DNA of 64,000 nt from Amylostereum areolatum (Eukaryota > Basidiomycota > Agaricomycetes > Russulales > Stereaceae): contig SAXG01000016.1 in assembly GCA_012932865.1 (NCBI GenBank), positions 893,817-957,816 on the forward strand, given 5' to 3'. The notes beneath the pieces are model-generated. The model saw nothing but the letters and a program-made list of their open reading frames with translations. It had not been told where the DNA came from and did no database searches. The stretch's first letter is position 1; every line of letters begins with the position of its first letter. The position numbers were made by a program, and so were the translations under genes. Of the stretch, positions 44,631 to 56,482 are shown piece by piece.

Positions 44631-46996
44631 ATGGCGCAGACAGTGTCAAGCTCCGAGCTAGAGCTCGACGCCGACCCAGCACGTCCGACGTCGTCCCGCT
44701 CGACGACGCCTTCGCCTCACACGCCCGCCCCCGCCTCCCCCCCGCCGTCCTCGCCCCCGCCCCTATCCTCCTCACGCACCCCGTCCCCGTCATCCTCCCT
44801 CTCCTCGCGCGCGACCCCCTCTCCCCCTAGGACGCCCCCAAACCTCCACCAAAACTCGATCGATCCCGCCGCGCAGTGGCTCGTGCAGAAGTATGGCGGG
44901 ACGAGCGTCGGGAAGTTCGCGGCGAAGATCGCGCGGGAGATCGTGCCGTGCGTCGTGTTTTTCTCTCTCTCTCCTCCTGTTTGTGTTGAGCGCACGGCTG
45001 ACGACCGTGACAAAGGCAATACTTGGATCAGCACAAGCTCGCCATCGTCTGCTCCGCCCGCTCCGGCTCCACCAAGGCCCTCGGCACCACCAACCTCCTC
45101 CTCCGCGCCGCCTCCGAAGCCCTCCGCCGCCCCTCCGTCTCCGGGCCCTCCCCATCCACCAACAGCCCCTTCTCCACCCCGGGCTCCCCAACTCGCTCAG
45201 GCGTGATGACGCCCATGACCTCCGCGCTCTTCACGCGCTCGCGCTCCGGCTCCGGCTCCCCACGCGACGACGGCGACAACGGCCGCGGCGGTGCGCCGTT
45301 CGCCGCAACGGTCGACACCATCCGCAGGGAGCACGTCACGGCTGCGAGGGCGGCGGTGCGGGACGCGGCGCTGTTGCAGGAGTTGGAGGATGAGATCGGG
45401 AGGGACTGCGAGGGCCTTCGGGGGTTCTTGTACGCGACTCAGGTGGGTCGCGTTGACGTTCGCGTGGAGGGCGCTGATCTCGAGCGTGGGGCAGGTCATC
45501 GACGAAATTTCGCCTAGGTCGAAAGACAGCATCGTCGGGTTCGGGGAGAAGCTTGCGTGCAAGATCATGGTGGCCGCCCTGCGGGACCAGGTGCGTCTCT
45601 CTCTTTCCTCTATTGTGGTGGATAGGCGGTGGACTGAGATGGGTTGGACAGGGCATCGACGCCGAGTTCGTCTCGCTCGACGGCGTCGTGCCGCCACATG
45701 AAGACGAGTCGGGCGGCGCGCTCGGCCAGGCGTTCTACGACCAGGTCAGCGTCGCATTCGCGGAGCGCGTCGAGCAGTGTGGGCCGCGCGTGCCCGTCGT
45801 CACCGGTAGCGTCTCCTTTCCTCCACCCCTTTCCCTCACCTCAACATACTAACGTAACGCAGGTTTCTTCGGCCCCGTTCCCGGCTCGCTCCTGCGCCAG
45901 GTCGGGCGCGGATACACGGACCTCGCGGCCGCGCTGCTCGCGGCGGGCCTCGCCGCGTCCGAGCTGCAGATCTGGAAGGAGGTGGACGGGATCTTCACCG
46001 CGGACCCGCGCAAGGTGCCCACCGCGCGCTTGATTCCCATGATCTCCCCGGAGGAGGCGGCGGAGTTGACGTACTACGGGAGCGAGGTCGTGCACCCGTT
46101 CACCATGGAGCAGGTGCGGTCGTCTCTGCGGTTGTGGCTTCTTCCTCCTTTGGCCACGGTATGCTGACGCGCGCGCGCGCGCAGGTCATACGCAAGAAGA
46201 TCCCGATTCGCATCAAGAACGTCGAGAACCCGCTCGGAGGCGGCACCGTCATCCACCCCGACCACGACTCCGACACGGCCTCCGCGGCGGGCGCGGAGCT
46301 CGTGGACGCGCTCGCGCTCGACGGCGCGGGGGTGAGCCTCGGCGGAGGCCTGATCGACCCGCACCAGCTCGCGCTCACGTTCGCGGACGGGATCGAGCAG
46401 CGCGCGCCCCGGCGCAAGCTGCCGACGGCGGTGACGATCAAGGAGCGCATCGTCGTGCTCAACGTGCAGTCGAACCGGAAGAGCGTCTCGCACGGGTTCC
46501 TCGCCGGCATCTTCGGCACGCTCGACCGCTTCGGGGTCGTGGTGGACTTGATTAGCACGAGCGAGGTGTACGTGAGCATGGCGATCGAGGACGTGCTGGA
46601 TAAGAAGTATCTGGCGCGGGTCGTGCGCGAGCTGGAGAAGATCGGGACCGTACGTCGAGTGTTTCTTACCCTTCCCCCTCCGCGGCTGACGCGTTCGCGC
46701 GCGGCAGGTGTCGGTGCACCACGAGATGGCGATCCTGTCGTTGGTGGGGGAAGCAGATGCGGAACCTGGTGGGGATCGCGGGCAGGTTCTTCGGCACGCT
46801 CGCGCAGGGGAACGTGAACATCGAGATGATCTCCCAGGGCGCGAACGAGATCAACATCTCGTGCGTGATCGACGCGCGCGACGCCGTCAAGGCGCTCAAC
46901 CTCATCCACCAGAGCTGTCTGCAGATCAAGCCGGAGGGGCCCAAGGGGCGAGGTGCGTTCGGCGTTTTCTTCTCTGACGCTGTTGAAGGAGGCTGA
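44631..46996 (+). CDS. hom3: aspartate kinase (HOM3-type), with an apparent 1-base frameshift
   Basis: ATG 44631, a Ser/Pro-rich leader, then the catalytic WLVQKYGGTSVGKFAAKIAR. Later exons give LAIVCSARSGSTKALGTTNL, a low-complexity loop, IDEISPRSKDSIVGFGEKLA, IDAEFVSLDGVV, PVVTGFFGPVPGSLLRQVGR, GYTDLAAALLAAGLAASELQ, IWKEVDGIFTADPRKVPTAR, ISPEEAAELTYYGSEVVHPF and IKNVENPLGGGTVI. ACT domains follow (VLNVQSNRKSVSHGFLAGIF; HHEMAILSLVG; RNLVGIAGRFFGTLAQGNVN). It catalyses the first step of the threonine/methionine pathway, usually with threonine feedback through the ACT domains. At 46745-46750 the run GTGGGGG has one G too many: the frame before it ends SLVG and the frame after it is KQMRNLVG, so the last ACT domain is out of frame in this sequence. 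This may be a base-call error or a real lesion. The exact C-terminus is uncertain. Confidence 0.88.
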
Positions 46997-47329
46997 ATGG
47001 GGCTTTGGACAGTGGGGCCGTGGTTGTTTTGATTTTATTCGGACAGCGAGGTAAGAAGGAACTTAAAACATCTACTGTGTATCTATGTACGAGGAAAGAC
47101 CGTCTGTTGCGTGCTGGGGTTCATGCATTCATGCTAAGTGTGGATACGTTTTTCTCTGTTCTTTTTTTGCGCTCGACCGTGGCCGGTCCTTGTGTGTCCA
47201 CCCCCACCCACATCTCTTTCCAAGTAATCCCAACTTGATCAATAGGGAGTCCACAGAGGTCCAGCCAAAATAAATACCGGCTCCTCTGAGAAGTCTCGGA
47301 CGACTCAGTCTCCTGTCTCAATTTCAGGG
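46997..47329. other. aspartate kinase 3' flank
   Basis: About 330 bp between the aspartate kinase stop and the inner edge of the right repeat arm. A downstream terminal exon of the kinase cannot be excluded. Nothing else seen. Confidence 0.4.
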
Positions 47330-47440
47330 GTGCCGCATGACACGATAGTGGATCCCCCCTATAACTTAGCCTACAAGCTTAAATACCGCTCGAGCCGCAT
47401 TCCCCACCCCCAACTCCTGTCTCCGCCATATCGTTTCCCT

Positions 47441-48454
47441 ATGAATCCCCCGTCTCCCAGCGGGGTCGACTACTTGGCCGCCCGGTTCAAAGAGCTATCT
47501 AGTTTGATGGACGCCATATCCTTGCTATCGGAGGGCGTGGATCCCATCGACTGCATCTACGTCGCGGTGGACATGATGACCGGTGCGCTCCCATCCTTCT
47601 CTCCGCTCGGCGACCTCTCTAACTGGAGCCCGTGTAGTCGCCCTGAACGCCTACATCGAGAACGCAGAGCTGAGCCGTCCGCCGTCCGCTCAATCCATGC
47701 GGATGAGTCACTCGCACGCCCGACGCACGCCCGACGCACGCCCGCGACGATCGCGTCCATGCCCTGGAAAAGCACCTCCGCGTGTGCAAAGCCGTCATCC
47801 CGGACGTCGCCCCGGCCGTGGACGGGAGAATGGGGCGCGGGTACTGGGAGCGCGATCCTGTAAGTGTTGAAGTAACCTGTGCGAGTTCCACTCACGCGAA
47901 CGTTGCCCGCCGCTCACCGTCTTTGTTATCACCCCGTTCTTGTCTTGTCGTGAGACAGACAGTTGGTATACTACGGGTCCCCGTTCCTCCACCATGTGAT
48001 CGACGACCTCGACGGCATCATGTGGGTGGCGCTGTGGAGCCTGGCGAAGAAACCGGGTGCGTCGCCTCGGGAGGAGCACTGGACCCGCGGGCTCTAGGCC
48101 GACGTTACCCTGTCGGTCCTAGGGGCGAAAGCCGGTCTTTCCATGGCCTTTGCCTACCGCACCATCCGGACGTGCGAGCTGTCCGCCGCCTTCCAGTCCG
48201 TGTTCGACGTCTTCGAGCGGTAGTTGAAGATTTCGGACGACGCGGCGGCCGGCGTGATCGCGAAACGGTGCTCGGCGATGGCGAGATGGGAGGACGTCAA
48301 GGGGGACGTTCGCCTGGAGAAATTGGTGATGGACGGGGTCCCCGCCGAGGAGGGGATCAGGGAGCTCACGTTGGAGCTGTTCGTCCGGTATCTCAAAGTG
48401 GGGGTGGATTTCCTGGAGGGTGCCGGTCAGTATGGCCCTGCTGCCAGTGTTTAG
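47441..48454 (+). pseudogene. FunK1-derived copy E', mirror of E, disrupted
   Basis: Begins MNPPSPSGVDYLAARFKELS and follows copy E closely from exon 2 on. Lesions are visible: one extra 11-bp unit of a CGACGCACGCC repeat near 47725, a 34-bp deletion near 47766 that removes the GRFAF segment, and in exon 3 stop codons TAG at 48095-48097 (GAG in E) and TAG at 48221-48223 (TGG in E). It cannot encode the full protein. Confidence 0.85.
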
Positions 48455-49150
48455 TGTATGAGCTGTAGTATCGACGAAGAACGTTTATACGACGGTAGAT
48501 GGGCGCTCTCGGTTTCGCGGGGAGAAATCCGTTCAGGCATACAGCCCACCGAGGATACCTCGAGTATACCCCCCGTTGTGTAGACGGACAGTGAACGTTG
48601 ACAGAATGTGGGGTCAACTGCCAACTCCCAAGGCGGGGGTCGTCGACTTTGACCGTGGTTGAGATACGATTAGATTGGAGATCATACTACAATCACGATG
48701 ATCTCTCACCTCGCTCTCACCTTTTCATTTTAAATCTGACTGAGGAAGTCGACGTCGATCCACAGGTGCGTGCCATAAATCATCATAATGATTGACTATT
48801 TTATCTATCATCCAGTGTGCAAGGCGTACGGGCATGATGTGGGGATGCTAGCTGTTTGTGACACGTAGCGTTCGAAGGGGTGGTTTTAGGACGGGACGGA
48901 GGGGAGCCTGACGAGGAGGACACCGGCTTGAAAGGAGATATCGTATGTACGTCTATCAATTTTCTGTTTTGTGTAGACATCTGATGGGGTGGCATGCATT
49001 CATCTCGTGGTCATGAGCGGTGCGCATTGGTTGGGAAAGCCGTGCGCAGTGTGCACGCTCCTCTCGCGTGTATCATCTCCTGTAAATACTTCAAGCAGAC
49101 TCGGACTTCAAGCTACCCTCCCTTCCCTATCTGTCTCTCCACCCCGGCGT
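48455..49150. other. 5' flank of copy D' and 3' flank of E'
   Basis: Near-perfect mirror of 36153-36848. The 48393-48617 and 36686-36910 open frames are identical in translation because the DNA is identical; they are not treated as genes. Confidence 0.55.
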
Positions 49151-50176
49151 ATGGATGACTCCAATTCAGACCAATTTCCCGCCACGAATGACATTTCCAC
49201 TTCCCACGGCGCTTCCGATGCCAAGACGCCCTCAGGTCCGATGGAAAGCATTTCGTTGCTCTCAGAGGACGTGAGCTTGATCGACTGTGTCTACATCGCT
49301 GTGGACGTCATGATCAGTGAGCTTTCGTCACAATCTCGGGCTATGCGGTTTCTGCGCTCCCTCTAATCCCGAAGCACAGTTATTCTGAACACCTATCTTG
49401 AAGGCATTACCGTGGACTCTGCTCCCTCCATCAGAACGATAAAGGCGAGAACAACGCCCGCACGGCACACGAACGGCGTGATCGAAGCCATGCTGTGCAT
49501 GCGCGGCGAGGACCCAACGTGTTTTGCGTTTCTCGAGAGACATCTCCGCGTGTGCAAGGCGGTTGTTATAGATGTCGACGCGGTCGTTTACGGTGGACTC
49601 ATACGCGGGTGTTCGGCGTACCACCATGATCCTGTATGTGATTCATTCCCTCCCCTGTGTACATCCAAACAGTACCTCGCTCACTGTATGCCGCCTTAGA
49701 CGGTCCTGAAATTCATGTCTCGACGCGGGTTGTCGGCACGGGACGTGTCCGGTCTCACGCACAGTGTGCTGGATGACGTCGAGGGAGTTCTGTGGATTGT
49801 CATGTGGAAGATCGTGACTCATGCAGACCGGGAAAGGCGCGAAATGGTTTGGCATAAAGCTCTGTCCTCCGACGACGTCGATACAGTCAATACCAAGAAA
49901 CACGCAATCGTAGGCTGGTTCAGCGAGAGGGACCACGTGAGCAAGAGGAAGAACAAGGTCGGGGTTGTGGCCCGCCCCTTGATATTCTGGGACGCTATAT
50001 ATGACATTATGAAAGAGTGGATGGTGATCGCCAAGGAGGCCAGGAAGGACTTGGAGGCCTTCGAATCGGACGACGAAGAAATCAGGGCGCTCACTTTGGA
50101 ATACTCGGCCATGTACCTCAAGGCAGGTGTAGAATTCTTGGAGAAGAGCGGTCAATATCGTGACGGAACCGAGTAA
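49151..50176 (+). CDS. FunK1-derived pseudokinase, copy D', mirror of D
   Basis: Same three exons as D: exons 1 and 2 are identical in translation, exon 3 differs at a handful of residues (LWIVMWK for LWMVIWK, SDDVDTVNTKKHAIVGWF for SDRVKTVNHTKHAIVAWF). All frames are open to the stop at 50176. Lacks the N-lobe, HRD and DLA like D. Unequal divergence, with exon 3 changing while exons 1-2 stay identical, may reflect gene conversion. Confidence 0.6.
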
Positions 50177-51498
50177 GTAGTCGAAGGGCGTAGGATAGAT
50201 ATGGATGGACCTTTCGAGCGTGGCTACAGGTCGACGTGCTTGAGAGAAATCCGGTTTGATTTTTCTTGCTGAGCTCAAGGCATCGTCAGGGAAAGAGTAA
50301 CAAGTACGAGCACGGAAAGGCGTGGTCGGCAAGGAGATAGAGGAGCCGAGAAGAGCCAGAAGGCTTCGTGGCATGAGTGGTTTGTGTGGGTAGGCACCTT
50401 GGAAGAGGACATGATGAATGCAGCAACGCGTGGGCCTTTGGAAAGAGATGTTTTTCATTGACGTGTAAGTACGATCAAGAGAGCCCGGCAGCCTACATAG
50501 TCCTGAAGTATCCCCGAATCGCGGTTGTTCGCAGTGAAAAATCCGCCGCTTCGTGTGCGACGGAAGAGGGCAGGAGGACAGCATTGCAGGCCGACTATAT
50601 TGGTGCGGAGGTGGATGTGGCCGAGGCAGCAAGAGGCAAATCCCTGAAAGCTAAGAGGTGTGAGCTAAGCATGCATGAAGGGAAGAAAGAAAGCGCGTAC
50701 AAACTGGTATTTGGCGGTGGAAGTGTGGGTCTAGGCGCAGCAGCGCACGGGGAGCGGAAGGGGTCTGGGCGGAGGGATGAGGATAAGGGCCTGGAGCACA
50801 CGTTGAGCGACGAAGAGGACATACGAGACACATATGTGATCTAAGATCTTCTCTCAAAGCTTTACACCATCCTGCCTGCCAGGTGACCCGCTCCGCGATG
50901 TTCATCGGGCACAGACAGCTTCAAGTTGTGAAGAGGATGAAGCACCGAGAAGGGTCACGGAAGGTCTAGAGAAGGTTTTCCTCGCGTGCGATGGCGCTCG
51001 GGTGTCGATGCTGTTGTTGAGTCTTGGGAATGCTTGGGAAGGGGAAATGCCATGAATGACAAGCCATGGGACTCACTGCATTAGGCTCTGACTGCGTAAA
51101 ACCATGGATTCTATCCAGCAAACGCGGTATCAAACTCAGTCAGCGCTGCTTCTTAATTGCGCTTTGCTGACTTGACAGCATGGTGGGTTATTGGGCGCGA
51201 CTTGACGCTGAGAACTGAGAGTTGAGAGGAGTTGCAACTGGTATGGAGTATTAGTAACGCAGGACGCAACCGACGTCGTCCGGGGATATGGCCTCACGTG
51301 TTATTTGTTATCGCCGAGGGCGTGGCCCGACGGCGCTGTCCCAATCCTTTCTCCTACCACCGCCTCAGGCTCCTCTTCCTCATCATTCTCAGGCTCGTCC
51401 GACTTATCCTTCCTTTCCATAAACCAAAACGATCTTTCTGCTCCACTCGGTTTCGCTGGGCGGAGCGCTTGACTCAGTCAACCGGGCTGACATCCCCA
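50177..51498. other. mirror of the C-D interval, with the empty site of the 1.5-kb element
   Basis: Corresponds to 31832-35126 minus the TIR element and about 450 bp. The unoccupied target site is at 51243-51249. The join near 50219 shows where the extra left-arm DNA is missing. No gene supported; the plus frame at 50377-50844 is open but unassigned. Confidence 0.5.
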
Positions 51499-52629
51499 AT
51501 GATTATGATCCTAGGTGTCAACTCCATCGTTTCGGACTCGTTTCCGTATAGGGAATCAGCAACAGAGTCCTTCAACACTTTGCGAGGACAGCACGGAATT
51601 TCAGACCTCGTCTGCGGCTTCACCCCTGACCGACCCTTGTTTATCGAGGAGCGCGTTCATAGGAATCATAGGACATTGCAGTTCCCGACTGCTGTGAAGT
51701 CTCTCCTCGCAGACGAGGTCACCCTGATCGATTCGATTTACGTCGCTGTCGACGCAATGATCGGTGAGCGCGAGCTGGTCTTTTCCTGCATGCTGGGTCG
51801 CACCAACTAATTTTCGCAGCACTTTCGAACGCCTACTTCGTCGGCTTTCTTCACGGGGAACCTTCAATAACAAACATACTTATTCGAGAAGCCCCCGAGA
51901 AGCGTACCCTCGAAATGATACAAAGCAACGCATGTTTACGACGGTCTTCCAGCGAAGAAGACTTTACATTTCTCGAGAAAACACCTCCAGCAATGCAAAG
52001 GAATGATCATCAATGCCGACCTAGCTGTTCGGCACGACTCGTCGCGCGCGGTCGCCAGACGCCTTTCTGTATGTGACCCCGTTTCCGTCCTGTGCGAATA
52101 CCTCGCTTACTGTTTTGCGCCTTAGACGGTCCTTCCATTCGCGTCGCGACGCCAGTTGGATGCATGGATGGAAGCCGAACCCGGCAGCCCCGGTCCACCG
52201 CACACTTTGCTAGACGACATTGAGGGAGTTCTGTGGATTGTCATGTGGAAGATCGTGACTCATGCAGACCGGGAAAGGCGCGAAATGGTTTGGCATAAAG
52301 CTCTGTCCTCCGACGACGTCAGCACAGTCAATCACACGAAACACGCAATTGTAGCCTGGTTCAACGATCGGGGGCACATGAAGAAGGTGGAGAAGCAGGT
52401 CGGGGTTATGGCCCGCCCCGTGATATTCTGGGGCACTATATATGACATTATGAAAGAGTGGATGACAATTGCCAAGCAGGCCAGGCTGGACGTGGAGGTC
52501 TTCGAATCGGACAACGATGAATATCCAGACGTAATCAAAGCGCTTACTTTAGAACACTTGACCATGTACCTCAAGGCGGGTGTAGAATTCTTGGAGAAGA
52601 GCGGCCAATACCGTGACGGCGCCGAGTAG
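51499..52629 (+). pseudogene. FunK1-derived copy C', mirror of C, frameshifted
   Basis: Follows copy C almost exactly: MIMILGVNSIVSDSFPYRES, SFNTLRGQHGISDLVCGFTP, then exons 2 and 3 ending FLEKSGQYRDGAE. In exon 2 the run GAGAAAAC at 51975-51982 has one more A than copy C (GAGAAAC), shifting the frame right after FLEK and so losing the DLA segment. Exon 3 is intact and open. Confidence 0.75.
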
Positions 52630-52839
52630 TTGAAGGATGCAGGATAGATATGGATGGACCTTTCGAGATTTGATCCACCCCAAACCATGTATTTTACTAC
52701 GCGATCTATGTGTCATGAAGTTTGCTTGCATTGGAAGGGTTTGCAAGATGAACATTGTCGCAGTCGAAGTATCATGGTCTGACTTGAAACCAAACCTTGT
52801 AGTTCTCGGATAAGTATGTACTCGTCTCGTCCAGTCTCG

Positions 52840-53035
52840 TGCTGAAACAGGTGTCGACCTCCCCGTCCCTCCCACTTCCTTCGCCGCCTTCTTCATCTCG
52901 ACGTTGTGGAACGCCACCCTATCCGGATGCCTTGCCTCTCGCGTCCCCTTGATCGCTCTCACCGCAGATTCCCCCATATTCTCGACGGCGATGCCCAGCG
53001 GAAGGCGTCACCGAGAACCCTGTTGAAACCACGTT
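52840..53035 (-). pseudogene. epimerase 3' fragment in the right arm
   Basis: Reverse-complement counterpart of 30305-30480, with the same VENMGESAVRAIKGTREARH segment; one difference is FHNVEMKK for FSNIEMKK. It lies on the opposite strand to copy C' and is preceded at 52670-52865 by the same roughly 200-bp repeat unit. Confidence 0.7.
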
Positions 53036-54603
53036 TCGCACTCCAGCGGTGTTCTCGTGACATGAGTAGGTTAGGTGGGTAGTGACCTTGGGATAGGATG
53101 TGATGAGCGTAGCACGCGTACACTTTGGGAGGAGGATATTTTCGGTGGTGTACACGGTTAGGAGAATCCGGCGGCTTGGTCCTGAAGAATGCGCCGCTTC
53201 ACGTAGAGGCGATAAGTGACAGCGATGAAGAGGACACGAGAACGACGTTGAAAGTGAACTTGGTAGAGTCGGCGCGGATGTGGACGCGGATGTGGACGCG
53301 GTCGGAGGCGGCGAGAGGCGGATCCCTGACAGCTAAGACGTGTGAGCTGAGCATACAAGGAGGGAAGGAACAAAACACGTACAGTTTTCTCGTGAAAGTG
53401 TGGTTCTAGCAGCAGCGCACAGGGGGTGGAAGAGGTCTGGGCGGAGGAATGAGGATAAGGGCCCGGAGCGCAGGTCGGACGAAGGCGAGGACTTACGACA
53501 CATATATGTGATTGAGCATCCTCTTTCGAAACCATTCGCGTTCCTTCCTGGGTGACGCGCTCGGCTCTGGAGCCATGAAACGGGAAGCTCGAACTTGGGT
53601 CCGCGGTTGTAGGTCGAAGTCCAAATCTTGCGCGAACGTGAGAGGGGCATTGAATTTTTGCATGAGGGCAGGGTATCCATGGAAAAGGTTTTCCTTTCTC
53701 GCGCGCGATGATGCTGGCCCCTGGGGCGTCGATGCCGTCGCGGGTTGAATCTGAGTCTTGAGAAGGAGAAACGAGTGACGATGGGACTCACAGTAGGCTC
53801 TCGGCTGACTGCGTAAAACCCTCCGGTAAAAACGGTATCTAACCGGATGCCCTGCTGGTACATTGCGCTCTGTTCGAGTGACGGCATGGGGGCGAGTTGG
53901 AGGCGAGTTGGAGGCGAGTTGACGTTGAGAACCGATCGAATAAGTACTCAGTACTTGAGATCTGAGAGTTGAGAGGAGTTACATACGGTGCCCATCGCTA
54001 GTCTCCCCAAGGCAGACGAGATATTTCGTCAACACTTCTCAGGCTCAGGATCCTCTTATCTGGCCCCATAGCGGCCCGGGCAGGCCGCACGCAGCGAAAT
54101 GACGGTCTCCGGACGGTCTGGCTCGGGCTGATCCACCTTCATGCAGTTTTCCTCCTCCGACCTCACTACATACCACAGTCCTTCCTGTATCATAGGTCAA
54201 GTTGCCGAGATATCAATGCACTGTAATGTCTGGCCTGTCACTTCCGAATCCGCCGCTGGTCCGTTGGAGAGTTGAACGTAAGTAAATATCTATCTATCTA
54301 TCTGTCTGGAGCTCCTCTCGTTCAACTTTCGTCCAACTCGCGTCGGAAATTTTAGTTATGATTGACCCATCTTCCAACTGGTGGATTGTACTCGCGCTCA
54401 GCGACTCAAGGACGTTTCCGTTTCACATGGTCATCACAAGACCTCTGTCGTGACCGCACAGTCCTGGGCGATTCCCGAGCTTTGACTCACACTTTATCTC
54501 GCTCATGGAGGGAACACACTTCGTCCGAGAGCACCACCCTTTCCCACCGCTTCTCTCTCTCAAGTGACTACGAACAACGAGTAGCGAACCCCTCTACACT
54601 GAA
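53036..54603. other. mirror of 28862-30300; ICMT promoter region
   Basis: Contains a TATC microsatellite at about 54288-54303 and the upstream region of the ICMT gene. Slightly diverged from the left copy, including a GAGTTGGAGGC tandem near 53893. No gene recognised apart from the flanking ICMT. Confidence 0.45.
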
Positions 54604-55393
54604 ATGTCCCTAACGAAGATTCCTCTTCTCGTCTCCAACGCGGCGTTCTTTTGGCTAGGCGCGACTCCGCCCAAAGTCGACGCCGCGCCCTCGCCGGTCA
54701 AGGTCGATAAGGTGCAGATGGGGGGCATGGAGCGCGTGTTTGGGCAGTTCATACCGTATATCGCGAGGTTGTTCAAGGTGCGTTCAACTTGTCCTTCGGT
54801 TTCGTCACGGCGTTCGCGCTCACACGGTCTTGCAGTCAGAAGTCGCTCTGGCCTGTTTCGGCGAGGTCCTCCTCATCCTAGTCGCCAAATACCCCCTTGC
54901 GCTGTTCTCGCAATATATTACAAACCTTCTCCCACCACGCATGGTCGCGGACGCATCCAACATCCGCACATCCCCCGAAACCTTCGTCGGAGCGGCCCTT
55001 ATCGCGAGCGGCGCACTCCTCCGCCTCGTCAGCTACCGCGCACTCGGCAATTTCTTCACCTACCAGCTCCTCATCCGCCCGGGACACACCCTGGTCACCA
55101 CCGGACCGTACGCGCACGTCCGCCACCCGTCCTACACCGGGTTCGGCGCCATGGTCCTCGGCGCGTCGCTCGCGCTCTTCGGGCGCGGGTCCGCGTTCCG
55201 CGCGTGCGGGCTCGTGGGCACGGGGTGGGGGCGGACGGTGTTGGTGTTGTGGGTCGTGCGTCGGGTGGCGGATGTGCTGCATTTGGGACCGCGGATGGCG
55301 TATGAAGATGCCTTCTTGAGGGGGGAGTTTGAGGAGGAGTGGGCGGAGTGGGCGGCGAGGACGCCGTGGAGGGTGGTCCCCTACGTTTACTGA
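54604..55393 (+). CDS. isoprenylcysteine carboxyl methyltransferase (ICMT family)
   Basis: Two exons, 54604-54777 and 54836-55393, giving 243 residues. Exon 1 starts MSLTKIPLLVSNAAFFWLGA. Exon 2 has hydrophobic segments (LACFGEVLLILVAKYPLALF; FVGAALIASGALLRLVSY) followed by the family core GNFFTYQLLIRPGHTLVTTG, PYAHVRHPSYTGFGAMVLGA (the RHPSYTG signature of the ICMT/PEMT fold) and a C-terminal MAYEDAFLRGEFEEEWAEWA, matching the RAxxEExxLxxxFGxxWxxY pattern of the group. ICMTs are ER membrane enzymes that methylate the C-terminal prenylcysteine of CAAX proteins such as Ras and mating pheromones; this shorter fungal type may act on other substrates. Exon 1 and most of intron 1 are duplicated at 28637-28861. 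Confidence 0.85.
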
Positions 55394-56414
55394 ATCCTGA
55401 TCTCCGCTCTACACGGTGTAGGTATGCTAGCATTATACGAGTACTACTTCGATGGCTGTTGCTGCCAGTGCCACTCAAAGATAATGTCGATAAGGATAAT
55501 GACGTGCTAGCGGCGATACGGTTGCTTCGATCTATTAACTGGAACTTGGCACTGGTAGGTAATACTCATGTGGTGCCAGTGCCACGTACAACTGAAGCAA
55601 GTCGAGCTCACAGCGAGCTCGGGCCCAGTGCGCCACCCAGCTGGTTCTCGCGACGCACGTTGCCATCTCGATGATTATGCCAGTGCCACTGACGATCTAG
55701 GCGCTATCATCAGCACAAGGAGACTCGGAATCATCGATACCGAGAAGATTCGTGCATAGCGCCTGCGGCATGAAATTCTCGATGGCACGTCGTTCGCGAA
55801 GTTCGGTGTACGATGTATGACGAGTCGGAAGTTTGGAAGATAGCTGACGAAAGAACTCGATACTCATCGGCATCTCGTATCTTCTTGGGTCCTGATTTAG
55901 AGGCGAAGATGGCACATACCCGACCGTGACATACTCTGTCCAGCCTTGAGCTTGAGTACTTGAGCGCTGAGCCATGATACTTATCGGCATGCAGTAAGTA
56001 CCATAATCGGCACCGTCCGAAACTTGTCGCGGCGACTTCCAGTTCGACGGTCGACCTGTTCAACCTGTTCGACGTCACGGTATACTCAACGTCTCAAGTC
56101 AACGTTCAATTCGTCTCTCAGACTTTACGCTCAACTCTGCGCTTCATCCTCTCTATTACTGGCTCATACGTACCATCGGGAAATTTGTTACTCCCGCCTT
56201 CCACGCCACAGCGAAGGCGCCCACAGTGGTTTGGTAATATTCCTGTTCGGGTTTTCTTGGGTAAACCATACGGTATGCCAGTGGTGGCACACGTACTTTA
56301 CCGCTTCTGGTGATAACGAGCTTCCTTCAGGAGTCACCTTCTCGCTGCTTGTGTCACCCACCGACCTCGCTTGGTGCCATCGAGAGCCAAACATCCTCAC
56401 CTATTCTCGACGAG
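55394..56414. other. spacer with three GCCAGTGCCAC copies
   Basis: GCCAGTGCCAC occurs at 55464-55474, 55575-55585 and 55679-55689, all in the same orientation and about 110 bp apart, plus a related GCCCAGTGCGCCAC near 55622. A 97-residue minus frame (55697-55990) is open but unassigned. No gene called. Confidence 0.4.
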
Positions 56415-56420
56415 TATAAA
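56415..56420 (+). promoter_or_regulatory. TATA box of the full-length FunK1 gene
   Basis: TATAAA at 56415-56420 in the context CGACGAGTATAAAACC, 63 bp before ATG 56483. It would place the transcription start after the in-frame ATG at 56429, supporting 56483 as the translation start. A similar GCGAGTATAGG lies at about 61681-61691 upstream of the degraded copy G. Confidence 0.6.
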
Positions 56421-56482
56421 ACCAGTGAGTGTTCTCTCCTCCTCTCCCCACCAAACACTCCCACTTCTCCGGTAACAACGCT

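Larger units (their letters stand above)
47330..54828. repeat. right arm of the large inverted repeat
   Basis: Reverse complement of 28637-38010: degraded copy E, copy D, copy C, 3' flank and ICMT exon 1 in mirror order. It is shorter than the left arm because it lacks the 1.5-kb TIR element and about 450 bp near 50220. Homology stops inside ICMT intron 1 at 54828. Confidence 0.9.
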
